Shown one piece after another: positions 50,074-57,831 of a stretch of 64,000 nucleotides of DNA (within the stretch, counting starts at the first letter, position 1; every line of letters begins with the position of its first letter). The translations under genes and the position numbers were made by a program. The notes below the pieces were generated by a model. The model did no database searches. It was not told where the DNA came from and saw only the letters and a list, made by a program, of their open reading frames with translations. Location of the stretch: NCBI GenBank assembly GCA_900471815.1, contig UICE01000001.1:335114-399113 (forward strand), in the 5' to 3' direction. Source of the stretch: Hyphomicrobiales bacterium. GTDB taxonomy: Bacteria > Pseudomonadota > Alphaproteobacteria > Rhizobiales > Rhizobiaceae.

Positions 50074-50233
50074 GCTTGGCAGTCCTTTCTGCAAGATATT
50101 CAGCGGCAATGCGTTCTGCTTCAGCAAAACCCGCAGCGCTCGCCGCTTCAAAGGCGGACTTATCTCGAAGGTATTTGGCTGTTTCTGCGCATGGTTCTTC
50201 CTTCGCCGCGGTTGCGGCGTTGTTCAGTGTCAT
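50063..50233 (-). CDS. Small hypothetical phage gene between tape measure and tail fibre
   Basis: 56 residues, Ala/Glu rich and probably helical (AKYLRDKSAFEAASAAGFAEAERIAAEYLAERT). AAGGAAAA precedes its ATG, and its end overlaps the tail fibre start by 11 bp, so it is translationally coupled to it. A fibre-folding role would fit this position but is a guess. Confidence 0.65.
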   Translation of the reverse strand: MTLNNAATAAKEEPCAETAKYLRDKSAFEAASAAGFAEAERIAAEYLAERTAKHGN

Positions 50234-50248
50234 GATTTTTCCTTGGAT

Positions 50249-52486
50249 TTAGCGGAGTTTTACGTTCGTTTTGTTGGCTTGCCGTATCGTCTGAACAATT
50301 GTTGCCGGCAGCTCTGCTTTCAGGCGGGCCAGACTCTGCTCATTGCGAGCTACGGCTTCCACGGACGCCCCGCGGTTGTCGATGACGGGATTGAAGTTCA
50401 CGACGACTGGCTGGTTGTTATTAGCCGTAGCTTGTAACCGAGGCATAGATGGCATTCCAACCAACCCACCCTTGGCATAGCCCGACATCATGGCTCCGAT
50501 GCCACTGGCACCAACCTTGTCGACGATGCTTTTCGGGATGACATACTCACCCTTGTGCACGATACCGGCTGGCTCGTTCTTGCCACCCTGGCCGGTATAG
50601 CCGCCGCTAGCGAAACCCAACGCCTTGCCAATACCAGAAAATATACCACCAAATGCGCCGCCGCTAGAACTTCCAGAAGCAGGCTTGAACAGCGCATCAA
50701 AGGCAGAGTTCAACAGCAGGTCACCCAGCTTTTTGGCAAGGTTACTCAATGCATCCGATAGGCTTTCCGCACCAGTCAGTGCATCCATCGCACCCGACTT
50801 GAACGTGTCGTAGAACTCGGAGGAAGCCTGCTTAGCACGTTCCTGCGAATCCTGCACTCGACGTAAATCATCGGCCTGTTTCGCGTATGCGGCTGATACA
50901 GCGTCGATCTGGGAAACATGCTCGGGCGATAGCTTGATGCTGTCGAGGTCCGTCTGGCCCTTCTTGCGAGCCTCTTCCTTGAGATCGGCCAAAGCGGCTT
51001 GCTCAAGGTCGAGTGACATACGGCGCTTTTCTTGGGCTTCGTATGACTGACCAACCAGACCTAGCTCGACCTTGAGCGCTTCTGTTCGATCGCGGATAGC
51101 CTGAATGTCATCGGTAAAACGACTGTCAGCAGTCCGAGGTGCTGCCTTGGCCTTTGGTGTCTTTGGTGTCTTGGTTGGATCCACCGGATAGTCAGCCAAC
51201 GAGACCGGCACAACTTTTTCTGGCTGGACGGGAGTCGGGGTAAATGGTCTGCTCGGCATCTTGAAGGCTGGTTTGGCCTGCTCTGGGTATTGGAGCAATT
51301 GTGCTTGGAACTGACCAATATCCCGCTTAACCAACGGACTGTTTTTCAGAGGGCTGTTCTGAAGATCACTGATCTTCTTTTCAATTTCCAGCCGCCTCTC
51401 TGAAATATCTAGCGCTTGCCTTTCAGGCGTGACCGTGGATTTGATGCCGATCGCACCACCCAAAAAGCTGCGCTCGCCCGTGGGGCCAGCCAGGTACTTA
51501 CCAATGCTGTCCAAGCCCGTCCAATGTCCTGCCTCGGTAAAGAAGTCCTGTCCAGCCTTTGTAGCATCGCGGAAAGCTGTGGCGATATTTCCAATCTGAG
51601 TGATGAATGTATTAAAGTCCCAACCTGCAATCTCGTCGGAAATTTCACCCATTGCGCCGCCGAAAGTCTTGGCAGCCGTCGAAGACTTGTTGAACCGGCC
51701 TGCTACATCAGTGAGTACGTTAAAGAGCCGTACAAAGCCGGATGAAACCGTTTGTTCCGCGTTGGCGACTTTGTCTTGCAAGATAGGAGCGCCAGCTGCA
51801 AACGCATCGAAGAATGCTTTCGAGGATACCTTACCGTCCTTAACCAAGCGGGTCAGCGCACCAACCGACCCGCCAGTTTCTTTCATACCAGCGGCAACGG
51901 CCTGCAAGAGCGCAGGTGCGCCATCGATAAGGCTGTTGAATTCTTCTGCCTGAACCTTCGAACCGCTTATCGCTTGCCCCAACTGGAGCAATGCGCCGGC
52001 AGATTCGGACGCCGACTGACCACCAGCACGCAGAGCCAATGCGACATTGTCCGTAAATTTTACCAACTGCCCTTGGTTTACTCCCAAATCTTTTGCCGCA
52101 AGCGAGGCGCGCCCATAAAGGGTAGCAAGGTCGCCAACTGGCACCGCGTTGCGTTGCGCTGCTGCGAACAATTGGTCATATACGTTAGTAAGGTCTTCAC
52201 CAGCCAGTCCAGCGGACTTCAATGAGTTTTCTATCTTGATGCTGGAGTCTATGAGGGATGAAGCACTCTTCAACGCGGCAGCTCCCACGAAACCTCCTGC
52301 TAAAAATCCACCGGCACGGCCAACTTTTGAAAACGCAGCATTCATCTTCGCGGCAGCCGACTCAGCTTGCCTCTGCATGCCTTTGAATTCGCGGCCCGTA
52401 ACTTTGGACGCATTCTTCATCTGCCGCTCCAGAAGCGCTGTACGCGCCTCTATTGAGAGCAGAAGTTTTTCTTCATCCGTTGCCAT
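50249..52486 (-). CDS. Tail tape measure protein
   Basis: Sets tail length in siphophages. The 745-residue protein is helical, with an N-terminal coiled-coil-like region, a Gly-rich membrane-active segment (GGFLAGGFVGAAALKSASS) and the tape-measure N domain (LASLYGRA-like and SAGALLQLGQAISGSKVQAEEF). The C terminus contains GGYTGQGGKNEPAGIVHKGEYV, a common tape-measure end motif. At this length the tail would be short to moderate. It follows the gp10-like gene with a 14-bp frame overlap. Confidence 0.93.
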   Translation of the reverse strand: MATDEEKLLLSIEARTALLERQMKNASKVTGREFKGMQRQAESAAAKMNAAFSKVGRAGGFLAGGFVGAAALKSASSLIDSSIKIENSLKSAGLAGEDLTNVYDQLFAAAQRNAVPVGDLATLYGRASLAAKDLGVNQGQLVKFTDNVALALRAGGQSASESAGALLQLGQAISGSKVQAEEFNSLIDGAPALLQAVAAGMKETGGSVGALTRLVKDGKVSSKAFFDAFAAGAPILQDKVANAEQTVSSGFVRLFNVLTDVAGRFNKSSTAAKTFGGAMGEISDEIAGWDFNTFITQIGNIATAFRDATKAGQDFFTEAGHWTGLDSIGKYLAGPTGERSFLGGAIGIKSTVTPERQALDISERRLEIEKKISDLQNSPLKNSPLVKRDIGQFQAQLLQYPEQAKPAFKMPSRPFTPTPVQPEKVVPVSLADYPVDPTKTPKTPKAKAAPRTADSRFTDDIQAIRDRTEALKVELGLVGQSYEAQEKRRMSLDLEQAALADLKEEARKKGQTDLDSIKLSPEHVSQIDAVSAAYAKQADDLRRVQDSQERAKQASSEFYDTFKSGAMDALTGAESLSDALSNLAKKLGDLLLNSAFDALFKPASGSSSGGAFGGIFSGIGKALGFASGGYTGQGGKNEPAGIVHKGEYVIPKSIVDKVGASGIGAMMSGYAKGGLVGMPSMPRLQATANNNQPVVVNFNPVIDNRGASVEAVARNEQSLARLKAELPATIVQTIRQANKTNVKLR

Positions 52487-52937
52487 TCCACACCTTTCGA
52501 ACGGCCTTGCGAACCGCTGTGTTTACTCTGCGCGTGACCTTTTTTCTGTTCGCTCGATACGACACGAAAAAGAAGGGTTGCTTCGATGTTCCTGGGTTTT
52601 TTGATCCGGCAAAGCGTCCACCATTGATGTGTGGCGCGGTGCCAAACTCGACAAACCTGGCGTAATAAGCTTTGGCATTGCCAGCAAATATCGTGATGGC
52701 CGCATTGCCGCTGGTTGGCTTTACCTTGCCAATCACCATGGAGCCCTTGGGTGCCATGCCCCATGTCCAACCAATGCTGGCCTTTAGATCGCCGTCATCT
52801 ACAGCAACCAAATTGCGCATCATCGTCACAATCTCTTCGGCGCCGATCTCCATGGCGTCATAGGCGGCGATCTCGCCTGCCTTAGCCATTGCGAGCATTT
52901 TGCGCTGGATACGCGCCAAGCCGCCATCATTAGCCAT
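52473..52937 (-). CDS. HK97 gp10-like minor tail / head-tail protein
   Basis: 154 residues. The pattern AYYARFVEFGTAPHINGGRF, followed by a C-terminal FFFVSYRANRKKVTRRV, is characteristic of the HK97-gp10 family, which completes the tail end that joins the head. The ATG at 52937 lies within the stop of the upstream gene (AATGGCTAA), so translation is coupled. In full phages it sits before the major tail protein, which is absent here. Confidence 0.8.
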   Translation of the reverse strand: MANDGGLARIQRKMLAMAKAGEIAAYDAMEIGAEEIVTMMRNLVAVDDGDLKASIGWTWGMAPKGSMVIGKVKPTSGNAAITIFAGNAKAYYARFVEFGTAPHINGGRFAGSKNPGTSKQPFFFVSYRANRKKVTRRVNTAVRKAVRKVWNGNG

Positions 52938-53280
52938 TGACGGGCACAACTGGCGGCGTGTCTGTACCGAAGAACGCGGCTTCCAGGATCATCAAGGAAA
53001 GTGCCATATTCTCTGACAGCGGACGCTTTTCGACGTACCGATCGACAAGCCGAAGGGCTTCAACAGGCTTGGCGCCACCGCCAACCAATGCAAGACGAAT
53101 GATCTCCTTGATATCTCCGATGAGATATATGCCTTCGCGGTGCATCCGGTTGAATGTGCCGAACAGGCTGCGGCTATATTTAGCTTCCCATTCCAACGCT
53201 TCAGGCCAGCCAAATTGGAAGTCGTAGTTACCATCACCAAAAGGTTGGGTGATGCGGGCATAGGTGTGGTCGTTGTTCAT
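52930..53280 (-). CDS. Tail assembly chaperone of the GTA/TAC_11 type
   Basis: 116 residues. FGDGNYDFQFGWPEALEWEAK followed by IKEIIRLALVGGGAKPVEALRLVDRYV matches the gene-transfer-agent gp10/TAC_11 family, small proteins encoded just before the tape measure. GGAGAATCC supports the ATG at 53280. It is the first gene left of the plus-strand cassette. Confidence 0.8.
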   Translation of the reverse strand: MNNDHTYARITQPFGDGNYDFQFGWPEALEWEAKYSRSLFGTFNRMHREGIYLIGDIKEIIRLALVGGGAKPVEALRLVDRYVEKRPLSENMALSLMILEAAFFGTDTPPVVPVNG

Positions 53281-53291
53281 GGATTCTCCAT

Positions 53292-53316
53292 AAGAAAAAA
53301 CCCGCTCAATGGCGGG
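53292..53316 (-). terminator. Minus-strand terminator upstream of the tail genes
   Basis: On the minus strand a short CCCGC/GCGGG stem with an ATTGA-containing loop is followed by TTTTTTCTT. It would stop transcription arriving from the capsid/terminase side, so the tail genes need their own promoter or an antiterminator. Confidence 0.7.
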
Positions 53317-53375
53317 AGATTAGCTATCCGTTTACCTTGTGGAAGTATCGTTAAGGGAATGTAACGGAGCCCAAG

Positions 53376-53567
53376 ATGCTTAAGTTTAGTACACTTCTTT
53401 TTCCGGGACTCGTCATCGGCCCTATTATCGCAACTTTCTTCTCCGGTTTCGCAAACGGAGGAGTGCTCTTGTACGATGACAATATGGGCGTACTAGAATT
53501 AATGGGTTTTGGGCTGATAGCCTCTTTCGTTATCTACTTTCTGGATTATATCTGGAAGAAAAAATAA
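53376..53567 (+). CDS. Small membrane protein of plus-strand cassette, gene 1
   Basis: 63 residues with two membrane helices (LLFPGLVIGPIIATFFSGFA and ELMGFGLIASFVIYFLDYIW) and a basic C terminus (KKK). GGAG lies about 7 bases before the ATG. It is on the opposite strand to the phage structural genes around it and overlaps the next gene by one base (TAATG). AT-rich composition. Function unknown. Confidence 0.7.
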   Translation: MLKFSTLLFPGLVIGPIIATFFSGFANGGVLLYDDNMGVLELMGFGLIASFVIYFLDYIWKKK

Positions 53568-53872
53568 TGTTGTATTCGACAATTATTATTTTGACGTCGC
53601 CATTGGTTCTATTTTTGTCAATTATTATATTTACTATAATAGCGTTTGCTGTAAGTGGCAGCTCAGTTGATCACTCACCTCAAAAGATGGCCCACATTGC
53701 CGCGAGTGGAATGGCAAGTGTACTTCTTCTAATCTTTTGCGTATCGCTTTTTGATATACAGACATCATGTAAGTTACTTATCGACAACAATCTTCTCCAG
53801 ACCGAATTTATCGTGATTACGGCCTATTCTATGGTCCACATGCTCGCAACTTTCTTATTGAAAGCCGACTGA
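53567..53872 (+). CDS. Small membrane protein of plus-strand cassette, gene 2
   Basis: 101 residues with three to four hydrophobic helices (about 4-28, 44-62, 77-95). Visibly AT rich compared with neighbours. Coupled to gene 1 by TAATG. With gene 1 it forms a two-gene inserted cassette (moron), for which superinfection exclusion or host fitness functions are common. No family recognised. Confidence 0.7.
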   Translation: MLYSTIIILTSPLVLFLSIIIFTIIAFAVSGSSVDHSPQKMAHIAASGMASVLLLIFCVSLFDIQTSCKLLIDNNLLQTEFIVITAYSMVHMLATFLLKAD

Positions 53873-53884
53873 GACCAGCGATAG

Positions 53885-54262
53885 TTACCGCTCAAACAAT
53901 TCATCATCTGGATCGTCAATTTGAGGCGTCCAATTGATCTTGCCCGCACTGACTGGTGTAGCTCCAAGCTGTCCCAGCACCTGCCTCAGAAGCTGCATGC
54001 CTGGCACTCCGATAGTGCCTGACATTAATTGAGACTGCAGTAATGCAGCGATACCTACGATGCAACGGTGGCTTTGATCCAGCCACGGCAAGCGCTTGTC
54101 TAGATCTTTCCAAATGCTTGCCTGAACTTTTGTCAGCCAAGCGGGTGGCTTTCCTAGCGGTTCATCGACTTTGGGTTCTACCCGATTGCGATAGCGTTGC
54201 GGATCTTTGGCAATTGCGCCTGTTAGGCGAGCTTTTGCGAGTGAATTTCGTGGTCTTGCCAT
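53885..54262 (-). CDS. Phage terminase small subunit (P27-like)
   Basis: 125 residues. The N terminus MARPRNSLAKARLTGAIAKD is followed by YRNRVEPKVDEPLGKPPAWLT, typical of P27-family small terminases that bind DNA at the packaging site. GGGGGTAAGA lies upstream of the ATG at 54262. It follows the HNH gene, as in cos-type phages, but the large subunit expected next is missing and a plus-strand cassette occupies the place. Confidence 0.82.
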   Translation of the reverse strand: MARPRNSLAKARLTGAIAKDPQRYRNRVEPKVDEPLGKPPAWLTKVQASIWKDLDKRLPWLDQSHRCIVGIAALLQSQLMSGTIGVPGMQLLRQVLGQLGATPVSAGKINWTPQIDDPDDELFER

Positions 54263-54358
54263 GAGTCTTACCCCCATGTTCTCAATTGCGGATACGTGCG
54301 GAAAGCGGGGGCACAGGTCCGCAGGAAAACAAGTCTCCAGACTTTTTCTTTGCCCCCC

Positions 54359-54646
54359 CTAGGCTGGCCATCCATCAGCGCTGAAGGTCAATACAGTTTT
54401 GCCGTTCTCTTCAAGTTGTTTATGTCTTGAGTGACATGAAGCGCACAAACTCTGAAGTTCTCCCTCCCAGAACAGATGCTCATTGCCGCGGTGCGGAATG
54501 ATATGGTCAGCGACAGTAGCGACAGTGACGGTCTCAGACCGCAGGCACATCACGCAAAGCGGCTGTTCGGTCAGCAACTGTTCGCGCAACCGCCGCCAGC
54601 GTGCGGTTTTATACCAGCGTGACCAAGGTCGATTGATTTCGATCAT
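54359..54646 (-). CDS. HNH endonuclease
   Basis: 95 residues: W-rich N terminus (PWSRWYKTARWRRLREQLL), CxxC (CVMC), VADHIIPHRG (catalytic His region) and CASCHSRH. In HK97-like phages this nuclease is encoded next to the small terminase and is needed for cos cleavage and packaging. The ATG at 54646 is used. Confidence 0.9.
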   Translation of the reverse strand: MIEINRPWSRWYKTARWRRLREQLLTEQPLCVMCLRSETVTVATVADHIIPHRGNEHLFWEGELQSLCASCHSRHKQLEENGKTVLTFSADGWPA

Positions 54647-54743
54647 GTTGATCCTTGGAATAGACGTGTTGGTTTCTGTCTAGGTCACCCCTGTACGGCG
54701 ACAAGACGGCATGCTAGCCATCCTGAACAACATCGGGGGATGG

Positions 54744-55082
54744 ATGATGAATCAGTATAAAATCGCCGCACTTATCGCAGTGGCGTTGCTTGCAACGGGT
54801 TGCACGACTACTAAAGAAGACGTGAAGGTTGTCAGCGAAGCAATGAAGGGCAGCCCCAAACTCAGGTCGCGCGTTTATCAAGATTGTATCAGGCGTGTTA
54901 ACTTGGAAAGCACAGCAGAACGTCATAATATCGCTGATATCATGAACGTTGAGTATGCAGTCATGCCGGCGACTTTTTGCCAGCGTACAGTGAAAGCGAT
55001 CACCGCTGGGCGGTTGACGCATGATGACTATAACAATCCCTCAAAATCCACGGAAATGGTCAAGGTTCTTCAAGGGCGGTAG
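54744..55082 (+). CDS. Small lipoprotein (accessory cassette)
   Basis: 112 residues. The signal peptide KIAALIAVALLATGC ends in a lipobox with Cys at about 20, giving a likely lipoprotein. Two more Cys (YQDCIRR, TFCQRT) could form a disulfide. GGGGGA precedes ATGs at 54744 and 54747. It is on the opposite strand to the flanking HNH and capsid genes, like other inserted phage cassettes. Phage lipoproteins often block receptors; this role is only inferred. Confidence 0.75.
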   Translation: MMNQYKIAALIAVALLATGCTTTKEDVKVVSEAMKGSPKLRSRVYQDCIRRVNLESTAERHNIADIMNVEYAVMPATFCQRTVKAITAGRLTHDDYNNPSKSTEMVKVLQGR

Positions 55083-55219
55083 TAGTATCGCGCGCTTGCG
55101 CGCACGCCTTGGCCTTTGGAAATAAACTTTGAAAACTTGCGGGATGACGTGTTGCAGAGTGACACCGGTCCGTAATGGACAGGCAGAGCGAGTTGGGTGC
55201 CACCCGGCATGATATGAAA

Positions 55220-55266
55220 AGCACCGCGTGCATTGACCGAGGTCAAAGGGGATCTCACGCGGTGCT
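55220..55266 (-). terminator. Nested hairpin terminator after the capsid gene
   Basis: An 11-bp perfect stem (55220-55230 with 55256-55266) encloses a second 6-bp palindrome TTGACC-GA-GGTCAA (55233-55246). On the minus strand the stem is followed by TTTTCAT, so it can terminate the capsid transcript. The rest of 55083-55358 holds no gene. Confidence 0.75.
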
Positions 55267-55358
55267 GTGCTCATGACGAGTGAAGGTATGAAAGGTATCC
55301 GGCGGGCCTTCACTCACCTAACGACTGAGCGGGCCGTCAAACATCCCCCGCCTTATTA

Positions 55359-56483
55359 CTATGCAGCCTCAAGCGCGCCCGTGATGAACGCATCCGGACG
55401 AAACACCGCCATCGCTAGACGCGACTCGATGCGTATAGTGGCTCGGTTGGTAGAAAAATCGTCCTCGTTCTCCGTGCTCAGAAGGACTTCTGTCTCAAGC
55501 CGATCGAAGATGGAAGCACCTTCGCCAAAGGCACCCGCAAGGAAGGATCCTACAGGCATGGCGTTGGTTGCCACGATCTGAACGTTCCACAACCGAGGAT
55601 CTGTTAGACCGAAAGGCGAATTCTCGCTGAGGTAGTTACCACCCAAGTCTTTAATGCCGGTGATTTTGCGCCAGTCTCGTTTATTGAGCACGACTGCATT
55701 TACTGGAATGTCACTGTCTTCTGCCTGCGATATGGCCTGCAGAATTCGGTCGATAGAAGTCTCGCTGGCCGAGGTAAACTCCGGATCGAACGCTGTTGCT
55801 TGCGGGAGAATACCCAGGAGGTTCTGGCCGGTGCCATCACCATTAAGAACTTGCTGCTCTTCAACGAATTTTAGACCGTAAGTGCCTCTACGCCCAATAT
55901 ATGCAGCCAAGGCAGGCGCATCATCGAGCATCTGGCGGCTGATTTTAAAAGTATGAGCCAGCGTTCGCACTGGGGCGCTGAACATATTGAACGCAAGATC
56001 AGATCGAGGCTTCAATGTTGTTTCAGCAACGGGTGCCGCATTGTTCGTAAAACTCGTTTCGCGAACAAATTCCACCACGTTGGAGGTTGTGCGAGCCGAT
56101 CCTATGACATCACGGATTTTGAGTTCACGAATATATGGCTCAACGATGCCTGGAACGCGATGCCCTGCTACCAGAGAGGTGCCCTGAGAGCGACCAGCAC
56201 CTACTGTGCTGTTGGCTGATGTGATGTCGGCGCGTTCTCCTGCAAGTTTTACGACTGCCTTGCCGCGGAAGGAGGACGTAAGGTCCTGGATTTCGTCAGA
56301 GGCGGCGATAGCAGCTGCTAGTGGGTTATTGTCATTTGCTGCGCCGATGTAGTTGTCGTTATCGTTGTAGTGAGGATCGCGCGCGATGCGCTGCTCGATG
56401 CCATGAAGACGACTGCCGTATTCAGATTTGAAATTTTCAATAGAGGTGGCGATTTCGCCAATTTGTGTAGCAAGTTGAGACAC
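55359..56483 (-). CDS. HK97-fold major capsid protein
   Basis: 374 residues. An N-terminal helical delta-like region (QLATQIGEIATSIENFKSEYG) contains AANDNN and is followed by the HK97 core: SLVAGHRVPGIVEPYIREL, TLAHTFKISRQMLDDAPALAAYI, QVLNGDGTGQNLLGIL and FLAGAFGEGASIFDRL. The GTG at 56483 has a good AAAGGAT ribosome-binding site; the longer frame to 56576 overlaps the upstream gene. No protease gene is next to it. It ends its own transcript, apart from the other structural genes. Confidence 0.93.
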   Translation of the reverse strand: MSQLATQIGEIATSIENFKSEYGSRLHGIEQRIARDPHYNDNDNYIGAANDNNPLAAAIAASDEIQDLTSSFRGKAVVKLAGERADITSANSTVGAGRSQGTSLVAGHRVPGIVEPYIRELKIRDVIGSARTTSNVVEFVRETSFTNNAAPVAETTLKPRSDLAFNMFSAPVRTLAHTFKISRQMLDDAPALAAYIGRRGTYGLKFVEEQQVLNGDGTGQNLLGILPQATAFDPEFTSASETSIDRILQAISQAEDSDIPVNAVVLNKRDWRKITGIKDLGGNYLSENSPFGLTDPRLWNVQIVATNAMPVGSFLAGAFGEGASIFDRLETEVLLSTENEDDFSTNRATIRIESRLAMAVFRPDAFITGALEAA

Positions 56484-56539
56484 AGATATCCTTTCGGCCC
56501 TATAGGCCGGTTGTGTAGTTTTGATTGTGAGGGTGGGTG

Positions 56540-56935
56540 TTAAGGGCGGTAGCCGCCTTGCAGCGCTGCTGTGCATGCCTTGCGGGCTGCTAGTCGGGCT
56601 CGAATTCGAGCGTTCTCGGAGGTGGCCGTACTCTTATCTGCTGTTGCGGTTGGGACTGGTGCGCCGAGAGCCGCGGCCAGTTTGGCAAGGGCACCAACGT
56701 CATCATCGCCTGCGCTATTCTCCGCGACGAATTCATTGATAATATAAAAGGCTCGCTCACGTTTGTGCTGAGCGGTCATTCCATGATCACGATCGTACTC
56801 GCGATGTCGGATTGCCGATTCCGACATGTCTTCGTCAGCATATTCGGACTTAAAGAGCGACTTGAGATCAAAGTTTGGCGGCAGGCCAAAGAGGCCGTTT
56901 GCCAATTTTGGGAAGGTGTATGTTTCGTCAGTCAT
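56540..56935 (-). CDS. Hypothetical phage protein upstream of the capsid gene
   Basis: 131 residues, acidic in the middle (SEYADEDMSESAIRHREYDRD), Ala-rich and basic near the C terminus. AGGAAA supports the ATG at 56935. It lies between an HTH protein gene and the capsid gene in one transcript. Scaffold or head-assembly function would fit the place, but there is no sequence signature. Confidence 0.7.
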   Translation of the reverse strand: MTDETYTFPKLANGLFGLPPNFDLKSLFKSEYADEDMSESAIRHREYDRDHGMTAQHKRERAFYIINEFVAENSAGDDDVGALAKLAAALGAPVPTATADKSTATSENARIRARLAARKACTAALQGGYRP

Positions 56936-56943
56936 ATGGTTTC

Positions 56944-57465
56944 CTAGTTAAAAGCTCGCCTGAGCCTTGCTAGCTCGATCATCGAGTCTGCTTGTACTGG
57001 AGGCTGCCCCTGAAGTTCAGCTGCAATTGCTACCAGTGCGTAACCCGGCACAATCGACGCTTTCGCGGCGGTTTTTGCCGGTGCTTCTGCGCCGAAGACC
57101 GTGTGATTGTGGTTGATTACGGCAGACACGCCTGCAGGCTCGTGCCGAATGATTACGTGCCCAATATCGGCAGGTTGACCAAAGAGAATGTCCGAGAGAA
57201 CTTCGCTGAAGCGCTGGCCGTGCTCATTCTGAAGCGCGCCAAATGTGTCGACAGACTGGCGAACGTGTCCGAGCCCGTTGTCTACTAATGTTGCCAACAC
57301 CAGCCGAAGCATTTCGAGGTTATCTAGCTTTGGTGGGTAGCGCCTTGAGCCTTCGGCTTTGGACAACTGGCCCTCATCAGCGAGGCGCGAAGCAATGTTG
57401 TGAATACGGCTCGGCATAATATTGAGGCGCCGCGCCAGAACCTCGACGACCTGCGACTTGCGCAT
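56944..57465 (-). CDS. HTH-containing phage protein of unknown role
   Basis: 173 residues. The N terminus (KSQVVEVLARRLNIMPSRIHNIASRLADEGQL) looks like a winged HTH; the rest is unrecognised. A perfect AGGAGG ribosome-binding site precedes the ATG at 57465. It opens the capsid transcript, so it may regulate it or act in DNA packaging. Confidence 0.7.
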   Translation of the reverse strand: MRKSQVVEVLARRLNIMPSRIHNIASRLADEGQLSKAEGSRRYPPKLDNLEMLRLVLATLVDNGLGHVRQSVDTFGALQNEHGQRFSEVLSDILFGQPADIGHVIIRHEPAGVSAVINHNHTVFGAEAPAKTAAKASIVPGYALVAIAAELQGQPPVQADSMIELARLRRAFN

Positions 57466-57831
57466 CGACGCCTCCTATATGGATGGGATTAATAATGAGC
57501 GCTTAAAAAAACGCAGTGACGGCCAAGCGAGCGCAGAGGAATGCCGCCACTCAACTGCGCTCATAGCCGGATCAGAGGAGAGGAGAACAATCCTTTGATT
57601 TTTGCTGACGCTAGTACATCCGTAGTCGCCAGCCCCTTGCGGGAACTAAAAAAAGACCAACCGTTAAGGTGGTCAACGCGAACCGCAAAGAACGCGCGCA
57701 AAGAAAAAGGCCGCCGAAGCGACCTTGAATTCATGCTCTAATATATACGCGCTCAGTTGGCACGGTTTGTAACATCGGGCGCCAATTTCATCCCTTCACC
57801 TTTATAGGGTGTCGAGATTCGACAATCGGAA
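57466..57831. other. 366-bp gap between the capsid operon and the regulator-like gene
   Basis: A 66-codon plus-strand frame (57541-57741) is not convincing: a minus-strand terminator lies inside it. The right part, 57742-57831, has no clear signal. The promoter of the capsid operon should lie just upstream of 57465 but no strong match is seen. Confidence 0.6.
57700..57726 (-). terminator. Rho-independent terminator on the minus strand
   Basis: On the minus strand an 8-bp stem (57726-57719 with 57714-57707, one G-U pair), TTCG loop and TTTCTTT tail. It lies about 105 bp past the stop of the regulator-like gene. Confidence 0.8.

Noticed and set aside
57541-57741. 66-codon plus-strand frame
   Set aside because: It has no convincing product and contains a strong minus-strand terminator (57700-57726) that explains the local sequence.
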